A stretch of 64,000 bases of DNA, from the NCBI RefSeq assembly GCF_001411555.2, contig NC_049914.1, forward strand, positions 14,834,798 through 14,898,797, written 5' to 3'. Below, piece after piece: positions 44,905-56,954 of this stretch. Numbering within the stretch: position 1 is the first letter of the stretch; the number at the start of each line of letters is the position of its first letter. The notes below the pieces were generated by a model. The model ran no database searches and had not been told where the DNA came from. It worked only from the letters and a program-made list of their open reading frames with translations. The DNA comes from Juglans regia. Taxonomy: Eukaryota; Streptophyta; Magnoliopsida; Fagales; Juglandaceae. A program made the translations under genes and the position numbers.

Positions 44905-47222
44905 GAGTCTTCTACAAATGATGTGCAAGAGTCAACACCAAACATGCATCCACCCCATGCCCACGCCCATCCCCATCCAATGTAAGTGATCAATCAGTTG
45001 GTGGGTCACAAAGAGGTAGAGTTAGGTCTTTTGTTTGGGATCACTTTACAAAAATACCAAAAGGTGATCCAAGTAAACCTAGGGCTGCATGTAATTATTG
45101 TGGTGCTTCGTATGCATGTGATACGAAGACCAATGGTACGAAAAACATGAAGTATCACATTGAGCATCAATATAAGAAATGTCCGTTTAAGAAGACGGAT
45201 AAATCCCAGACCACTCTAGGTTGGAAGGTGGGGGGAGGAAGTGGTAGCGGTAGTGGGGGACTTGTGTCTATTGCATTTAGTGTTGAGGCTTGCCGACAAG
45301 CCTTAGTAGAGATGATTATTCTTGATGAGTTGCCCTTTAGGCATGCTGAAGGGGAGGGTTTTAGAAAGTTTATGCTTGTGGTTTGCCCTAAGTGGGTAGG
45401 GATTACATCTCGTATGACGGTTGCCAATGATTGTTTTAATTTGTTTTTGAAGGAAAAATAAAAGTTGAAAATGCTCTTCGAGGGCAGCAAGTTTCTCTCA
45501 CTACGGATACATGGACATTCGTGCAAAACCTAAACTATATGTCTCACAGCACATTTTATTGATGATGACTGGAAGTTACACAAGAGAATTCTTTCCTTTT
45601 GTTTGGTTGAAAATCACAAGGGTGATACCCTTGGTAAGGGCATAGAGATGTGCTTGCATGATTGGGGGCGACCAAAAACACTTGCACTCACACTTGATAA
45701 TGCAAGTTCAAATAATGGGGTGGTTTCTTATTTGAAAAAAAAAACAAAGTATAGGAGAGACACGATCTTGGAACATGAATTCTTGCATGTTCGATGTTGT
45801 GCCCACATTGTGAACTTAATCGTTCATGAGGGGTTAAAAGAGTATGATGAGTCTATTGCGAAGGTAAGAGGTGTTGTGAAGTATGTTAAATCCTCCCCTC
45901 AAAGGTGGAGTACATTTAAGAAATGTGTGGAGTTGGAAGATATTCAATCTAAGGGCCTAGTTTGCCTAGACGTACCAACTAGGTGGAATTTCACCTATCT
46001 TATGTTGGAGAGGGTTTCAAAATTTAAAAAGGCTTTTGATCGGTTGGAGGAGGAAGATCCGTGCTTCCTTAGTAGTATTGGAGATGACGATATCGATGAT
46101 GAAAATGTGGACCATGTGGTGAATACGAGAAAGTCAAAGAAGTTAGGGCCTCCAAATGCATCTGATTGGGCGAAGGTACAGTTGTTTGTGAGGTTTCTTC
46201 AATTATTCCATGATGCAACTTTAAAATTCTCTAGAGGTGAATATTTAACTTGTAATATTTTTTCCCGGAGTTAGTTATTATTAAAGATACCATTAACATG
46301 GAGTGTGAAGAACGAAGCCCCGCGGTAGGATTAATGGCCACAAATATGAAGAGAAAGTTTGACAAGTATTGGGAGAACTTGAAAAATCAGAATATGTTGC
46401 TATATGTTGGTGTTCTTCTTGATCCTCGTTACAAGATGCGATATCTTAACTTTGGGTTGGGAAAAATGTATGCACATGATCATACAAAAAAAATTGATTT
46501 CAGTTGGAAGGTGAAAAATGCATTTATCCGCATGTATGAGGCATACAAGGAAAATGAAGGACATTCTCCTCAGCGCACAAGTTTCCAAAAAAGATGTAGC
46601 TCCTTCAGCTGACAAGGCGGCGAGTAGAAAGGCAAATTTGATGGCCAAATTTAAGCAACAGTTGCAGTCTGAAGACAGTTTGGAAAGTAAGTCAGAGGTT
46701 GATAAATATCTAGCTGAAAAATGTGAGGATGAAGATGATAGTTTTGACCTTCTAATTTGGTGGAAGGTGAATTCAACTAGATATCGCGTACTTTCAAATA
46801 TTGCACGCGATATACTTGCAATATCGGTATCTACTGTGGCCTCATAATCTACATTTAGCACTGTGGGTCGTGTACTTGACCCTTTTCGAAATAGTTTAAA
46901 TTCAATGAGTGTTGAGGGTCTCATATGTGCACAAAACTGGCTTTGTTCTTCTTCTAGTCCAATAAGCCTTAGGACTTTAATGGATGAAGTGGAGGAATTT
47001 GAGAAGCAGCTGGATATGGGTATGTAATAAAATTACCTTTGATATCTTTTGTGGTTTATTTTGTTTTATCTTCTATGTTATCATTGTTATGTAACTTTAT
47101 TTCACTTGTTTTGTTTAAAATTTTTATGGATAGAACTTGTTGGGGACTTGAACTTTGCTGATTCTGTGGAGGCGTCAAATTCAATGCCTATTGGCCCTAG
47201 TCTTACACCCAATGTTGATTAA
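44905..47222 (+). pseudogene. hAT transposase (zf-BED, RNase H-like, dimerisation domain)
   Basis: Transposase of the Ac/hAT superfamily, RICESLEEPER/DAYSLEEPER-like. Order: His/Pro-rich N-terminus (HPPHAHAHPHP), BED zinc finger SFVWDHFTKI...CNYCGASY...KYHIEHQYKKC (45025-45190), then SLTTDTWT (first catalytic Asp, about 45495), LALTLDNASSNN (second Asp, about 45690), FLHVRCCAHIVNLIV, SPQRWSTFKKCVE, VPTRWNFTYLMLERV, VGVLLDPRYKM and the C-terminal hAT dimerisation region WWKVNSTRYRVLSNIARDIL, ISVSTVAS, FSTVGRVLDPFRN. A last small exon (47134-47222) follows an intron with donor GTATGT at 47020 and ends TAA. Disabling lesions: frame change near 44985, stop at 45459-45461, frame change near 45540, break at 46262-46290, frame change near 46560 and an in-frame TAA within the dimerisation motif (about 46845). 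Confidence 0.88.
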
Positions 47223-48150
47223 AGACTAAAGATGTGATAAGATTGTTGGTAAGCTAGGTTCTTCAATTATTTCCTGATCTTCATGTGGTATTTTATCAGA
47301 ATTTAGCTACTTTAAATTGTCTACACGGTCAACTATTTACAACTAAATTTATAAAGTCATAACTATCGAAACTTGTTCTATTATGTTCTTCCTTTAGATT
47401 TCATGGAAGTATGCTTTTGTGGATATCTCAACTTCATTATAATAAGTTATAACTTTATTAATTTTCTACATTAATGGATATCTCAACTTCATGGCATCTA
47501 TCTTTTTAGGATCTACATGACAGGTTAGATTTTAACATATATTAGTTTCATGGGAAATGATATATATACTTACGACTGTTTTACTGATAAAAAATTAAAA
47601 AAATACTTATGACTGTTTTATAATTATTTTATAATTTCATATTAAATGAAGGGTAATTTTATAAAATTAAAAATTATTATAATGAAGTGACATGCAGCTT
47701 CCATATATTGGCTGATTAAGATTGTAACATGCAGCTTCCATATAATCTTAAAGCATCTCTTTCGGCCATGCACCCTAGTGAGCGGAATACATATGCTGAA
47801 CTTGAAGTTGCATACAAGTGTCTTGAGGAAAGCTATTGTACTATCAGGAAGATATTATCCTTTATGGCCCTATGGGCAATCTGTTGGCAGTGGGCTAGTG
47901 GCCTTCTAAATTACCCATTATATGTTAAGTACTTAAGTTGTTAAGTTTTGGATTATAATTTGTAATTTGTAATAACTTTTGGATTTTTTTTTTTTGGGTT
48001 TTTTTAGTTTTTTATATAGATTAGTTTTTTTTTTTTTTTTAATCATTGTATTTTTCAAGATCAAGCTTTTTTTAGTAGTTTTAGCTAAAACAAATGTACA
48101 AAATTTGAAGTGGGCCGAAAAAAATTGAAGTTGGGCAAAAAAAAAAAATC
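47223..48150. other. 3' part of the hAT element, non-coding
   Basis: About 900 bases after the transposase stop. A 71-codon frame at 47729-47944 has no recognisable domain and the direct repeat ACATGCAGCTTCCATAT (near 47690 and 47728) surrounds it. T-tracts follow at 47977-48040. Confidence 0.45.
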
Positions 48151-48330
48151 AGATTTAGATGGGCTGAATGACTCATTTTAGGCATGTCCAGACCGGACCG
48201 GACCGGACCGGTCCTATATGTGACTCGGTTCTGTCTAGGGTGGACAATTCTTGGACCGAATAGGTCTGGTCCGGTCCACAAAATGGCCCAAGACCGGACC
48301 GGCCGGACCGAACTCACCCCTAGTTTTGAT

Positions 48331-49030
48331 GGAGACTGGCTATGTGTTAAATGTCCTCAATAATAGTTGAATTTTTCCAGAATGTAGAGGTATCTGGGCT
48401 TTCAATGGATGTGATCACTGATTGGAAATCTCCTTCTATTATTGCAAGACTTTGAGATGAAGCCATATTGGACGCAAGCTGCGCTGCTTGTGCTTCTACA
48501 ATTAAAGGGATAATGGTTTGTACATTTTCCGTTATTATGCCAAAAATATCTCCACTATGATTTCTTTGAATTGCTGAGACTACTGAAAATTGATCATGTA
48601 CTGCTGCATCGAAAGAGAAACCTTGATAGTTTGGTGGAGGCGGATACCATTTATCTTCTTTGCTTTGTTGATCAATTTTTTCCTTCCACGCTTCTTTATA
48701 GCCTTCATAGATGTGTTTGATTGGAATATTTGCCTCCTCAATTGAGAAAGAAGTGTGATTATGAATGATGTCATTTCTCTTCCTCCAAATAAAATCTATC
48801 ATTATGACTGCAAATAGTTGAAAGTGGTGCCTTTCCTTTTTTCGAAGTCCCAGCACTTTTTCTGGATAGATAACCATTTGAATCTAGTCTAATATAGAAA
48901 TTGACAAATTTGCAAGGTTTAAAGGTCAACTGCTCTGTTACCATGGAATTCTGTTGATTGGGCATTCAACAAAAAGGTGCATCAGAGTTTCTTTCTCATG
49001 GTTACAAAATACACATTCTTTTGTTCCTTG
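48331..49030 (-). pseudogene. LINE RNase H and zinc-binding tail
   Basis: Minus strand: CVFCNHEKETLMHLFVECP (end of the zf-RVT zinc-binding domain, about 49010-48955), then a linker with FAVIMIDFIWRKRNDIIHN and an RNase H-like domain beginning GFSFDAAVHDQFSVVSAIQR and continuing AQAAQLASNMA and LAIIEGDFQSVITSI. The C-terminal residues continue at 42205-42115 on the far side of the hAT (AKIYRSQNRCAHSV, ATNHVFGSLPLDKFSKFF). A stop falls in IEDI*HI at about 48348. Confidence 0.8.
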
Positions 49031-49038
49031 GTAGGAGA

Positions 49039-49752
49039 TAGGGGTGTAAGTTGAAACCGGAAAACTGGAAAACCGGTCCGGACCGGACCGGACCGGACCG
49101 ATTTTACTGGTTTTAAATCGGTTCCGGTCCAGGACCGGTTCTTAGAATGTGAAAACCGGCCGGTTCCGGTCCGGTTCCGGTTTTAGGATTTTTCGGACCA
49201 AACCGGACCAGTTGATAAAAAAAATATATAAAAAAAATATTTATATTATTGTATATATAAGTTTTATACAAAATATTATATATATTAATATATATAAGTT
49301 TTATATATTATGTATAATTATAATTTTTTATGTGAAAGTTTTATATATAATTATATATATTTTTATATGAAATAATTTCTTATTATAATTTATAAATTAT
49401 TACATAAAATGTTAATACTAAATCACTAAAAGTTTATAACTAATACTAATATTAAATATATAGTTTATAACTAATACTAATATATAACTTATAATAAAAG
49501 TATAAAACAATATTTTTTAAATTAGTTTTTTTTTTTTTTTTTTTATAAACAAATTTACAATGACAAATTGTGAAACTTACATTTTAAAAAAATCGAAAAA
49601 CCGGACCGGACCGAAAACCGGTAAAACCGGAAGTACCGGTTTAGGAGGGTAACCGGTGCGTAATCGGTTTTGAAATATACAAAACCAGTACATACCGGTT
49701 CGGTCCTAGATTTTGTCCAAAACCGGACCGGACTGGACTGGTTACACCCCTA
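49039..49752. mobile_element. Non-autonomous hAT element, 714 bp, in the LINE
   Basis: Terminal repeats TAGGGGTGTAA and TTACACCCCTA, with many GGACCGG/ACCGGTT copies in both arms and an AT-rich middle. Flanked by a perfect 8-bp duplication GTAGGAGA (49031-49038 and 49753-49760). The LINE reading TRTRLGEIIS on one side resumes as YQGTKECVFC on the other, so the insertion is in the zf-RVT zinc-binding region. Perfect duplication and tidy ends suggest it is younger than the 6.1-kb hAT. Confidence 0.93.
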
Positions 49753-49760
49753 GTAGGAGA

Positions 49761-51680
49761 TGATTTCACCAAGTCTTGTTCTAGTAAGTAGAATATTCCA
49801 AATAAGTTTCCAAATCAGTAATTTATGACGATCATGGATTTTAAGACTCCACATTTGCTTGAAGAGTGCTATTGACGGGTTTTGTTGAGTTGAAACTTGA
49901 TCTAGCATTGTTGCATGATACGCAGATTTAACTGAATATTTCTCATTGTGGTTTAAAGTCCAAACCACTTTGTCCTGCTCATCTATTCATATTGGCAGTA
50001 GAATTTTTTGTATTTCTGATATGCTTTCTTGATAAAAAGATCTTGCATTTTTGGCACAACCCAAATCTGAGGGTTTATTTGTATGAGATCAGAAACTGTA
50101 ATAGTTGGATGTTGTAGATCCATACCTTGGATTGACTGTGGTTTGAAATTGATCAAAGAAGGAATCCATGGATCCAACCAGATATTTACCGATTCTCCAT
50201 TGTAAATTTGGAAACATCGACCTTTTTTTAGCAAATCTTTTGTTTTGAGTATTCCTTTCCACATGGATGAATCTGGTGCTTTCTGTGAAACTTCCCAAAA
50301 TGTTGTATTCTTCAAATACTTACAAGTTAGAATTGAGTGCCACAAGCCATTTCCAAGTCCACTTAATTCCTATCTTGTTTTTGCTAGCATAGCTTAATTC
50401 ATATTTTCCATCAATTTGATACCAAGGCCGCCTTCTTTCTTTGGTTGACAAATGTATTTCCATGACTTTAGGTGTTAAATTATGAGTTTTATCTTTCGAG
50501 AATCTCCACCAAAAGTTTTTGAAAGTTGTATCTAGAGTTTTGCAGACTAATTTTGGTATTTGGAAAGTGTTCATATGATATGTTGGTATCGCACTTACCA
50601 CAGATTATTAATATGGTTCTGCCTACCTGGGCTAGTAGCTTTGACTTCCAACCTTCCAACTTTTTTCCCACTTTGCTCAACATATCACTATAATTTTTTT
50701 TTTTTTTTTTGCTTCTATTGAAGGAAGTATGTAATCCCAGATATTTTATTCTAACTAATGTTTCTTTGTAGGGTAGCTACTGAGAAATAGACGTTCTTCT
50801 TGCCTGCCTAGTGTTTCTGGTGATAAACATTGAAGATTTGCTCAAATTGATTTTTTGGCCTAACCAACTTTGATATTTTGCAACACACTCTAAAATGTTT
50901 TGAGCATTTTTTTCCATGGCCTTTGTAAAAATAATAATGTCATCTGCAAATAATAAGTGTGAGACTGTTGGACTGTTTTTGCTGATTCGAATCCCTTCCA
51001 GCTTCTGTTGGGCTTCAACTTTTAATAAGATCCTTGAAAGATCTTTTGTGACCAGTATAAAAAGAAAATGTGATAATGGGTCACCTTGCCTAATACTTCT
51101 CTAAGATTTGAAGAAGCCTCTTGGTGAACCATTGATAAAAATAGAGAATGACACTGCTATTATACACTCCTTTATTAGATTTATCCATTTATGATTGAAT
51201 CCCAGATTTTGCATCACTATAAAGAGAAAATCCCACTCCACTTGATCAAAAGCCTTTTCCATGTCAAGGTTTATTGCCATCAAACCCTTTTTTTCATGTT
51301 TTATTTTTTAGATGGTGAAAGAGCTCATGAGCTATGATAGTATTTTCTTTAATATTTCTTCCTGGAACGAAGGCTATGTGGAGAGGAGAGATGATTTTTG
51401 GGAGTAGGATTTTAAGACGATTGGCCATGATTTTGGTTATAATCTTATAGCTAACATTTGTGATACTGATAGGACGATATTGGCTTGGACTATTTGGACT
51501 AGTCGTCTTTGGGATAAGAGCAATGTTGGTATGGTTAATTTACTTGAGAAGCTGCCCACTGTGAAAGAAATTCTGAACTGCCAGTATGATTTCTTTCTTA
51601 ACAATACTCCAATAATGCTTATAGAAAAGAGCTGTCATTCTTTCTGGCCCTGGAGCTTCTAATATTTCATTTTCTTTTGA
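49761..51680 (-). pseudogene. LINE reverse transcriptase
   Basis: Minus strand in several frames: [17 protein letters not shown] (start of RT, about 51655-51600), PNSPSQYRPISI, INLDMEKAFDQVEWDFLF (first catalytic Asp region, about 51280), RQGDPLSHFLF, LLFADDIIIF (catalytic FADD, about 50950), WLGQKINLSKS, GWKSKLLAQVGRTILI, then FQIYNGESVNIWLDPWIPS and VVWTLNHNEKYSVKSAY with WNILLTRTRL leading to the zinc-binding domain. Frame changes and stops are scattered, so it is inactive although the catalytic residues remain readable. Confidence 0.88.
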
Positions 51681-51693
51681 AATCCCCACTGTA

Positions 51694-52915
51694 TAATAGT
51701 GCACCTAGACGTTTGTCTCGACGGTGTTTTTCAACCAGAAGGCTGAGAGCTAACTATCAAGACTTTAGGATATCCGGACACATACTTTGTAAAATGGTTC
51801 ATGCATGTTTGTTACTCGGGACAACAAGATCAAGTTGATAAGGATTAAAATATCTCTTCATTTTCTATATTCATTTATATGATCATTAATCATAGAGGGG
51901 CTCATTTACTATTCTCTACAGCATAGGCTATTCTATTTGTACCTCTATGGTATATGGCAGTACTCAATCCTTCTTTGTCCATTAGTTTCTAATTTTTTTT
52001 CTTCGTCAGGGGTAGAGTAGCTTGGTAGCTTGCAAGACTTATAGAGTAATGTTAAATATAATTTTACAGTGTGTAAATCATGTGCACTATTATTTTAAAA
52101 AATATATATACCATAAAAGAAATAATTTTTCCATATGAGTTTCATATTTATCCACTTCTTTCAAAGAGAGTATACATAACTTACATACCTTAAAATCAAA
52201 AATATTATTTCTCTTCCTCTTGATCAATTTGCTAAATTATCTTTTCTTAATTGTCTTTTGTGCCATCTCAAAATTTTTATAAGCAATTTTAGGTTATTCA
52301 CTCTTGTAATTCTTTTGAATTTTTTTTCCAAATCTTTTTTATCAATACAAATCTTATCCATATTTCATCAAGGGTACCAAAATCAGTCAGAACTCTTGTG
52401 ACCAATCGCTCATTTTCCTCTCGATTGGTCATGAGTCTCGTCTGTATGTTTTAAATCTCAAATCTTTGTTTTTAAATTTAGCAAATGATTTTTAAATTGA
52501 GCCAAGTATTTTAAAATCTTCTAGATATTTTATAAGCCCAAGTTTATTTTAAATTTGGTATTTTTAATATTATTAGATAAAACCTAATTTTGAAAATAAG
52601 CCTCTTTAAATTTGGAGCCAGGAAAATAATATAATTTTTCAAATCCATTTTATTTAAATGATTTTATTTCTTTAGGAAGATTATTTTTAATATTCATCAT
52701 TTTATTTTAAGTCTAAAACTTTACTTATTTAGATGATTTTATTTCTCCTATGAAATATTTATTACAACTTATCATTTTATTTTATGATGAAAAATATTAT
52801 TTTTCTATGAAGGATAAAAAGTTGTATTTTTACATTTAGTCTATTTCCCTTTATTTTCTATGTTCTTTATGTCTTTCTCTCCTATTTCTAAATGTTTTAT
52901 TTTCACCCTTGGATT
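51694..52915. other. Intergenic or LTR-like DNA without recognised features
   Basis: About 1.2 kb with no supported gene or element border. 52380-52800 is T-rich with repeated TTTTATTT and AAATCTT motifs. Confidence 0.35.
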
Positions 52916-53960
52916 TAAATTAGGGAGCCCAAGATGTAGGGCCCAGATTAATTGCCCCAAAGCCCTAATTTATCTTCTCTTTCCTCTCCCTTTCTTTTCC
53001 CCTACCCTACGATGTTCTCCCCCAAGCCCGTGACCCTCCAGCACACCTCGCCAGCCATCGTAGCTGCCGTTCTCTTCCAACACCTCCAGCACCGATTCTG
53101 TTATGAACCTACTAGGTAAAATTTACCCTTAAAAATCGAAAGGGTGCCTATGAGCTTAGAAATCACTAACCAATCTCATACTTAGTTGATCTAAGATCGT
53201 AACAACCACCATGCTACGGAGCCAATGTCCACGGTGGTCCCAACGCTCATACGGGCTGGTTGTGCGCTAGGTCTTTCCTAGCTCTGAACGAACATTGTCA
53301 TGTTGGCAACACTCCCTGTGTCGCACGATTGCAACCGTGCCAACATGGATCGTATACATGAGATGACTATGATACCATTTGTTATGAACACACTAGGTAG
53401 AAATCAACCTTGAAAATTGGCTTATAAGATAAAGGTGCCTAGGGGCTTATAAACCACCAACCAATCCCATACTTAGTCGATGTGGGATCATAAGAGATTC
53501 ATGCCGGTAAACTCTCTCTCTCTCCCTCTCTCACATCAATTTTAGATTTCTCTCTTTTCTCCCTCCAAAACTCTTCTTTCCACCCTTCAAGTTTCCTTCA
53601 TAGCCCATTACTGCCGCGATCCTCAACACTCCAGCACCACACATCACAAATGACTCTTCTCCTTTCATCTCCCCCTCTGGTCGTCCCTCAAATTGTCTCT
53701 CTCTCTCTCTCTAACACGAAACTTGAAGCTTGTCTTAGGTTTGAAACCCTAGCCTCAGCTGCCACTCTCGCCATGCACCACCGAGCTTTAGCCGCCTTGA
53801 ACGACATTCATTGTCGGTTCCTTTCACATGTGCCGAGCACTCGACACCCCAACCCCAATGCCTCTCTCAGCCCCTTATGTATCTATGTCTTTTCTCTTGT
53901 TCAGCAACCCTGCACTACCACGTGTTGCCGCAAACCCCTTCTAGTCGTGACCCAGGTGAT
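52916..53960 (+). repeat. GC/CT-rich leader-like repeat interrupted by a TRIM
   Basis: Composition shifts abruptly to CT-rich, GC-moderate sequence (CTTCTCTTTCCTCTCCC, CCAGCACACCTCGCCAG, later CTCTCTCTCTCTCTCCC and CTCCAGCACCACAC), resembling the transcribed leader of a Gypsy-type LTR. A TRIM element is inserted at 53099. The right edge is cut by the Athila element at 53961. A 106-codon frame at 53650-53970 has no domain. Confidence 0.35.
53099..53495 (-). mobile_element. TRIM (terminal-repeat retrotransposon in miniature), 397 bp
   Basis: Two direct terminal repeats: 53099-53204 and 53380-53495, each starting TGTTATGAAC on the plus strand and containing CTTAGT(T/C)GAT near the end. On the minus strand the repeat end ...CATAACA is followed after AA by TGGTATCATAG (from 53377), a close match to the initiator-Met tRNA primer-binding site. 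The internal part is about 175 bases and non-coding. A 5-bp duplication GATTC flanks it (53094-53098 and 53496-53500). Complete structure; mobilised only in trans. Confidence 0.9.
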
Positions 53961-55072
53961 TGTGATTTAATTAGACAATGTTCATTTACATGCACAACAT
54001 ATTTTTGATATTCTATTTTTTTTATTTCTAATTTATATTATTTTTATAGGTCAAGAAATACAAAAGAAAAAAAGTAAAAAATGCACAAAAGGGAAAAGTA
54101 AAAAAGGCAAGCTCTTGATCTCTCAATACGCATGCTGATAACTCACACGGAAAAGAAAAAAAATAAAAAAAAAACCCACGCACGCACGCAGCAGAAAGGG
54201 ACGCTGGGGCATTTTGAAAAAGTGGGAGTTTTAACTTCTTTGTTTTTTGAATTCGGACGAAGAGAGTAATGCCGCAACGTCGCTTGAAGAACTCATTTGG
54301 GGTCCAACAGTCATTCCAGCCATTTCCTCCATTGCCTACCACCTCCATCTCCATCTATTTGGCTTGCTCTTTTCACTCTCTACTATTTATTTAATTTTAA
54401 TTTAAAGCTTGTGATGTATTTTTGAAATATTTGGCTTAGACATTTGGGCATTTTATTTGCTGTTTATTTATTTTGTATTATTTATTTTTCTCGCTTCTTT
54501 AAGCTTTCATTTAACACTGATTACAATTGCTATGGATTGATTTTGAGAATTTCTGATTTGAATACAAGGATAAACTCTAGAATCTTGATTTTTGGGATTT
54601 TCAATTCTCAGTTCGTATTTTGTCATTTACTTTCTAATCTAGTTTAATTCTTAGCTTAAATTTATTAATCTCTTAGTTCCATTGCATACTAGATTAATTA
54701 AAGCTTAATTAGGATTTAAATAATTTCAGTTTGTTATTTAATTTTCAGATTAATTAAGATTGTTTAGTTTAGTTGATTCCTTGATTGTTAATTTCAATTT
54801 GTTATTGTTTTACATTTCATTTCGACACTCAAAAATTCAAAAATATGAATCTAGTCTATGACTAGTGGCCTTTTCATTCCCGTTGCACTCTTCCATTCAT
54901 TGCACATACCACTAATTTTATTTTCTCTTTGTGAATATTTTCATCATTTTAAACGAGTTCAATTTTAAGTAACTTTCCCTGAGGAGACGATCTAGAAATT
55001 TATTCCTAATTATTACGCGACACCTTCCTGCACTTAGGATAGACTTTGTGCTACTCATTTTTGAGTGAGTCA
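53961..55072 (+). repeat. Athila 5' LTR, 5'-truncated
   Basis: Homologous to 59230-60323 from TGTGATTTAATT to GAGTGAGTCA. Contains AGGTCAAGAAATACAAAAG, the ACGCACGCACGCA run and GGGACGCTGGGGCATTTTG in both copies. The stretch matching 59065-59229 is missing on its left. Confidence 0.88.
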
Positions 55073-55078
55073 AGTTTT

Positions 55079-55096
55079 TGGCGCCGTTGCTGGGGA
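55079..55096 (+). promoter_or_regulatory. Athila primer-binding site
   Basis: TGGCGCCGTTGCTGGGGA begins 6 bases after the LTR end. This closely matches the TGGCGCCGTTGCCGGGGA string typical of Athila/Tat elements, which pairs with the 3' end of a tRNA (Asp-type in this lineage). Confidence 0.85.
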
Positions 55097-55374
55097 ATAG
55101 TTGATTGATGTAAGTTTAGACTCGTTATCTTTATTTTTATCTCAAATGTTTCTTTCACTGTCTTATCTCTGATTACACATTTCACTTGTCACTTACTACT
55201 CAGTCACTTGAACCTTACTTATGTTATTTGGACTGATGTTTCATGTTATGGATATGGGACAATTCAAATAGGTTGGTTAAAGTTACATCGAGCACTGAGA
55301 ATATTCTACACAGCCCAGAGATAGATAGTTCTTCTATTTTTTCTACAGACAAGGACATTAAAATTGAACAAACC

Positions 55375-56700
55375 ATGGCTGCACCTGCACCACGTACTCG
55401 TAGGGATTATTTGTAGCCCACTCGCACCACTACACCATCATGCATTATTTTACCTGATGATGCATCTAATTTTTCTATTAAGCATGACATGATGTCAAGG
55501 ATACCTTAGTTCCACGGGATGGATTCGGAGAGTCCTTATCAGCACTTGATAGATTTTGAGTTGGCCTGTACTATTTTTTATCAATAGAGCCACTACTAAT
55601 GAATTTATTAGACTTCTTTTATTTCTTTTCTCTTTAAAGGATAAAACGAAGATTTGGTTTAATTCTTTAAGGCCTAATTCTATCTCTAGTTGGTCTGATA
55701 TGCAGCGTGAGTTCTTACAAAAAAATATCATTTTCAGAGAACTCAGTATTTACAAGAGTAGATCAACCAGTTCAATCAGAAATCTGACAAGACTTTCCAA
55801 GCCAGCTGGGAAAGGTTTAAGGATTTGGTGAACATCTGTCCACATCATGGTTTTGAATCCTAGAGGTTGGTGAATTATTTTTACACTCGTCTCACTCCAG
55901 AATGCAAGCAGTTTGTTTAGACTATGTGCAACGGAGAATTCTTTAGGAAGGAACCTGATGAAGCATTGCCATATCTTGCTGAGAGCGCACAACAATGGAA
56001 CACTCGTATTGATCGAGTTTCATTAACAGCACAGCCACTAAGGGCTATTGCTGGTGGGGGCAGATATGAGGTTAAGGAGGACATTGACGTTCAAGCCTGA
56101 ATACTGCATTGACTAGAAAATTAGAGGTCATGGAGATGGAAAAGGTGAAGGCCGTGAAAACAGTAGAGGCATGCTCTATATGCGCTGATTTGAACCACAA
56201 GACCCAAGATTGCCCAATTATGCCAGTATTTCAGGAGAGTGGTTCTGAGCAGATGCAATCAACAAACTGGGTTAACAAAGCACAAAATCAGCATTTCTCC
56301 AATACATATAATCTGGGGTGGAGGAATCACCCAAATTTCTTATGGAGGAATATCAGCCTGGCCGGTCTCCTCCACCTTCTCAGCAGCCATTTCATTAGGC
56401 TGCTCCTTAGCGCCAGTGTCAGCCATATCAGAGTTCTCAGAGCTATCTTTTTGCAGCACCTCCAGGATTTCAGCCTCATGTAGCTGCACAAAGTTCTCAG
56501 TCTCAATCATCAGCGAAGAAGTCTCTAGATGACAACATGGCATAGATGACCAATACACTTCAACAATTCATGCAAATTTAGGCCACCACAAACAATCAAA
56601 ACACTCATGCCATAAATGACTTGAAGGGCACCATCAATAAAATAAATATAGCATTGGGCACTCAAGAACTTTTCAGCACAGACTCAGCCTAATCCTCAAG
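55375..56700 (+). pseudogene. Athila gag, decayed
   Basis: Starts MAAPAPRTRRDYL then a TAG. Later frames give FHGMDSESPYQHLIDFE, LKDKTKIWFNSLRPNSISSW, SDMQREFLQKN and the continuation around FKDLVNICPHHG in neighbouring frames, the Retrotrans_gag core. A zinc knuckle-like CSICADLNHKTQDCP lies at 56172-56215, and a Gln/Pro-rich tail follows. Numerous stops and frame changes. Confidence 0.75.
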
Positions 56701-56954
56701 TATATCGGCAACAACAACAACAAGTGCATAATGTCTCAGGGGAGGTTTTTGAGACAGCGAAGACCGTTCTTACTTTGAGAAGTGGAAATGAAGTTCCCCA
56801 ACCAGAGATGATTATGGACAGACAAGTAGTTGCTCCTACACCTGAAGATGCAACAGAGACTAATGAAGCTGAAAAAGAACCAGAGGTAGTGGGACTAGAA
56901 TTGAAGAAGCCTGTGAGTGCAGATGCTGAAACTAGTAAAAGGTACTACTAATCT

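Larger units (their letters stand above)
42206..48322 (+). mobile_element. Full-length but decayed autonomous-type hAT element, 6117 bp
   Basis: Terminal inverted repeats TAGGGGTGATATTCGGTC and (inverted right end) TAGGGGTGAGTTCGGTC. Subterminal regions are dense in GGACCGG/CCGGTCC. Flanking octamers GTCTTGAT (42198-42205) and GTTTTGAT (48323-48330) match at 7 of 8. It contains a hAT transposase pseudogene on the plus strand. Inserted in the RNase H region of the LINE: the LINE frame reads ...IEDI*HIASLHQN before it and ...NRCAHSVIQ after it. Confidence 0.92.
41999..51680 (-). mobile_element. 5'-truncated plant LINE (L1-like), split by two hAT insertions
   Basis: Minus-strand non-LTR retrotransposon. 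Its 3' end is at left, with a T-rich tract at 41999-42013 (the poly(A) tail); its 5' edge is at about 51680, within the start of reverse transcriptase, so ORF1, the endonuclease and the RT N-terminus are missing. Flanking AATCTCCACTGCA (41986-41998) and AATCCCCACTGTA (51681-51693) agree at 11 of 13 positions and may be the target duplication. Two hAT elements interrupt it (42206-48322 and 49039-49752); removing each at its 8-bp duplication reconnects the coding frame, which shows the LINE is older than both. Confidence 0.85.

Noticed and set aside
53650..54008. Open frames MTLLLSSPP... and MSVPFTCAE...
   Set aside because: Located in CT-rich LTR-leader-like DNA crossing into the Athila LTR; no domain.
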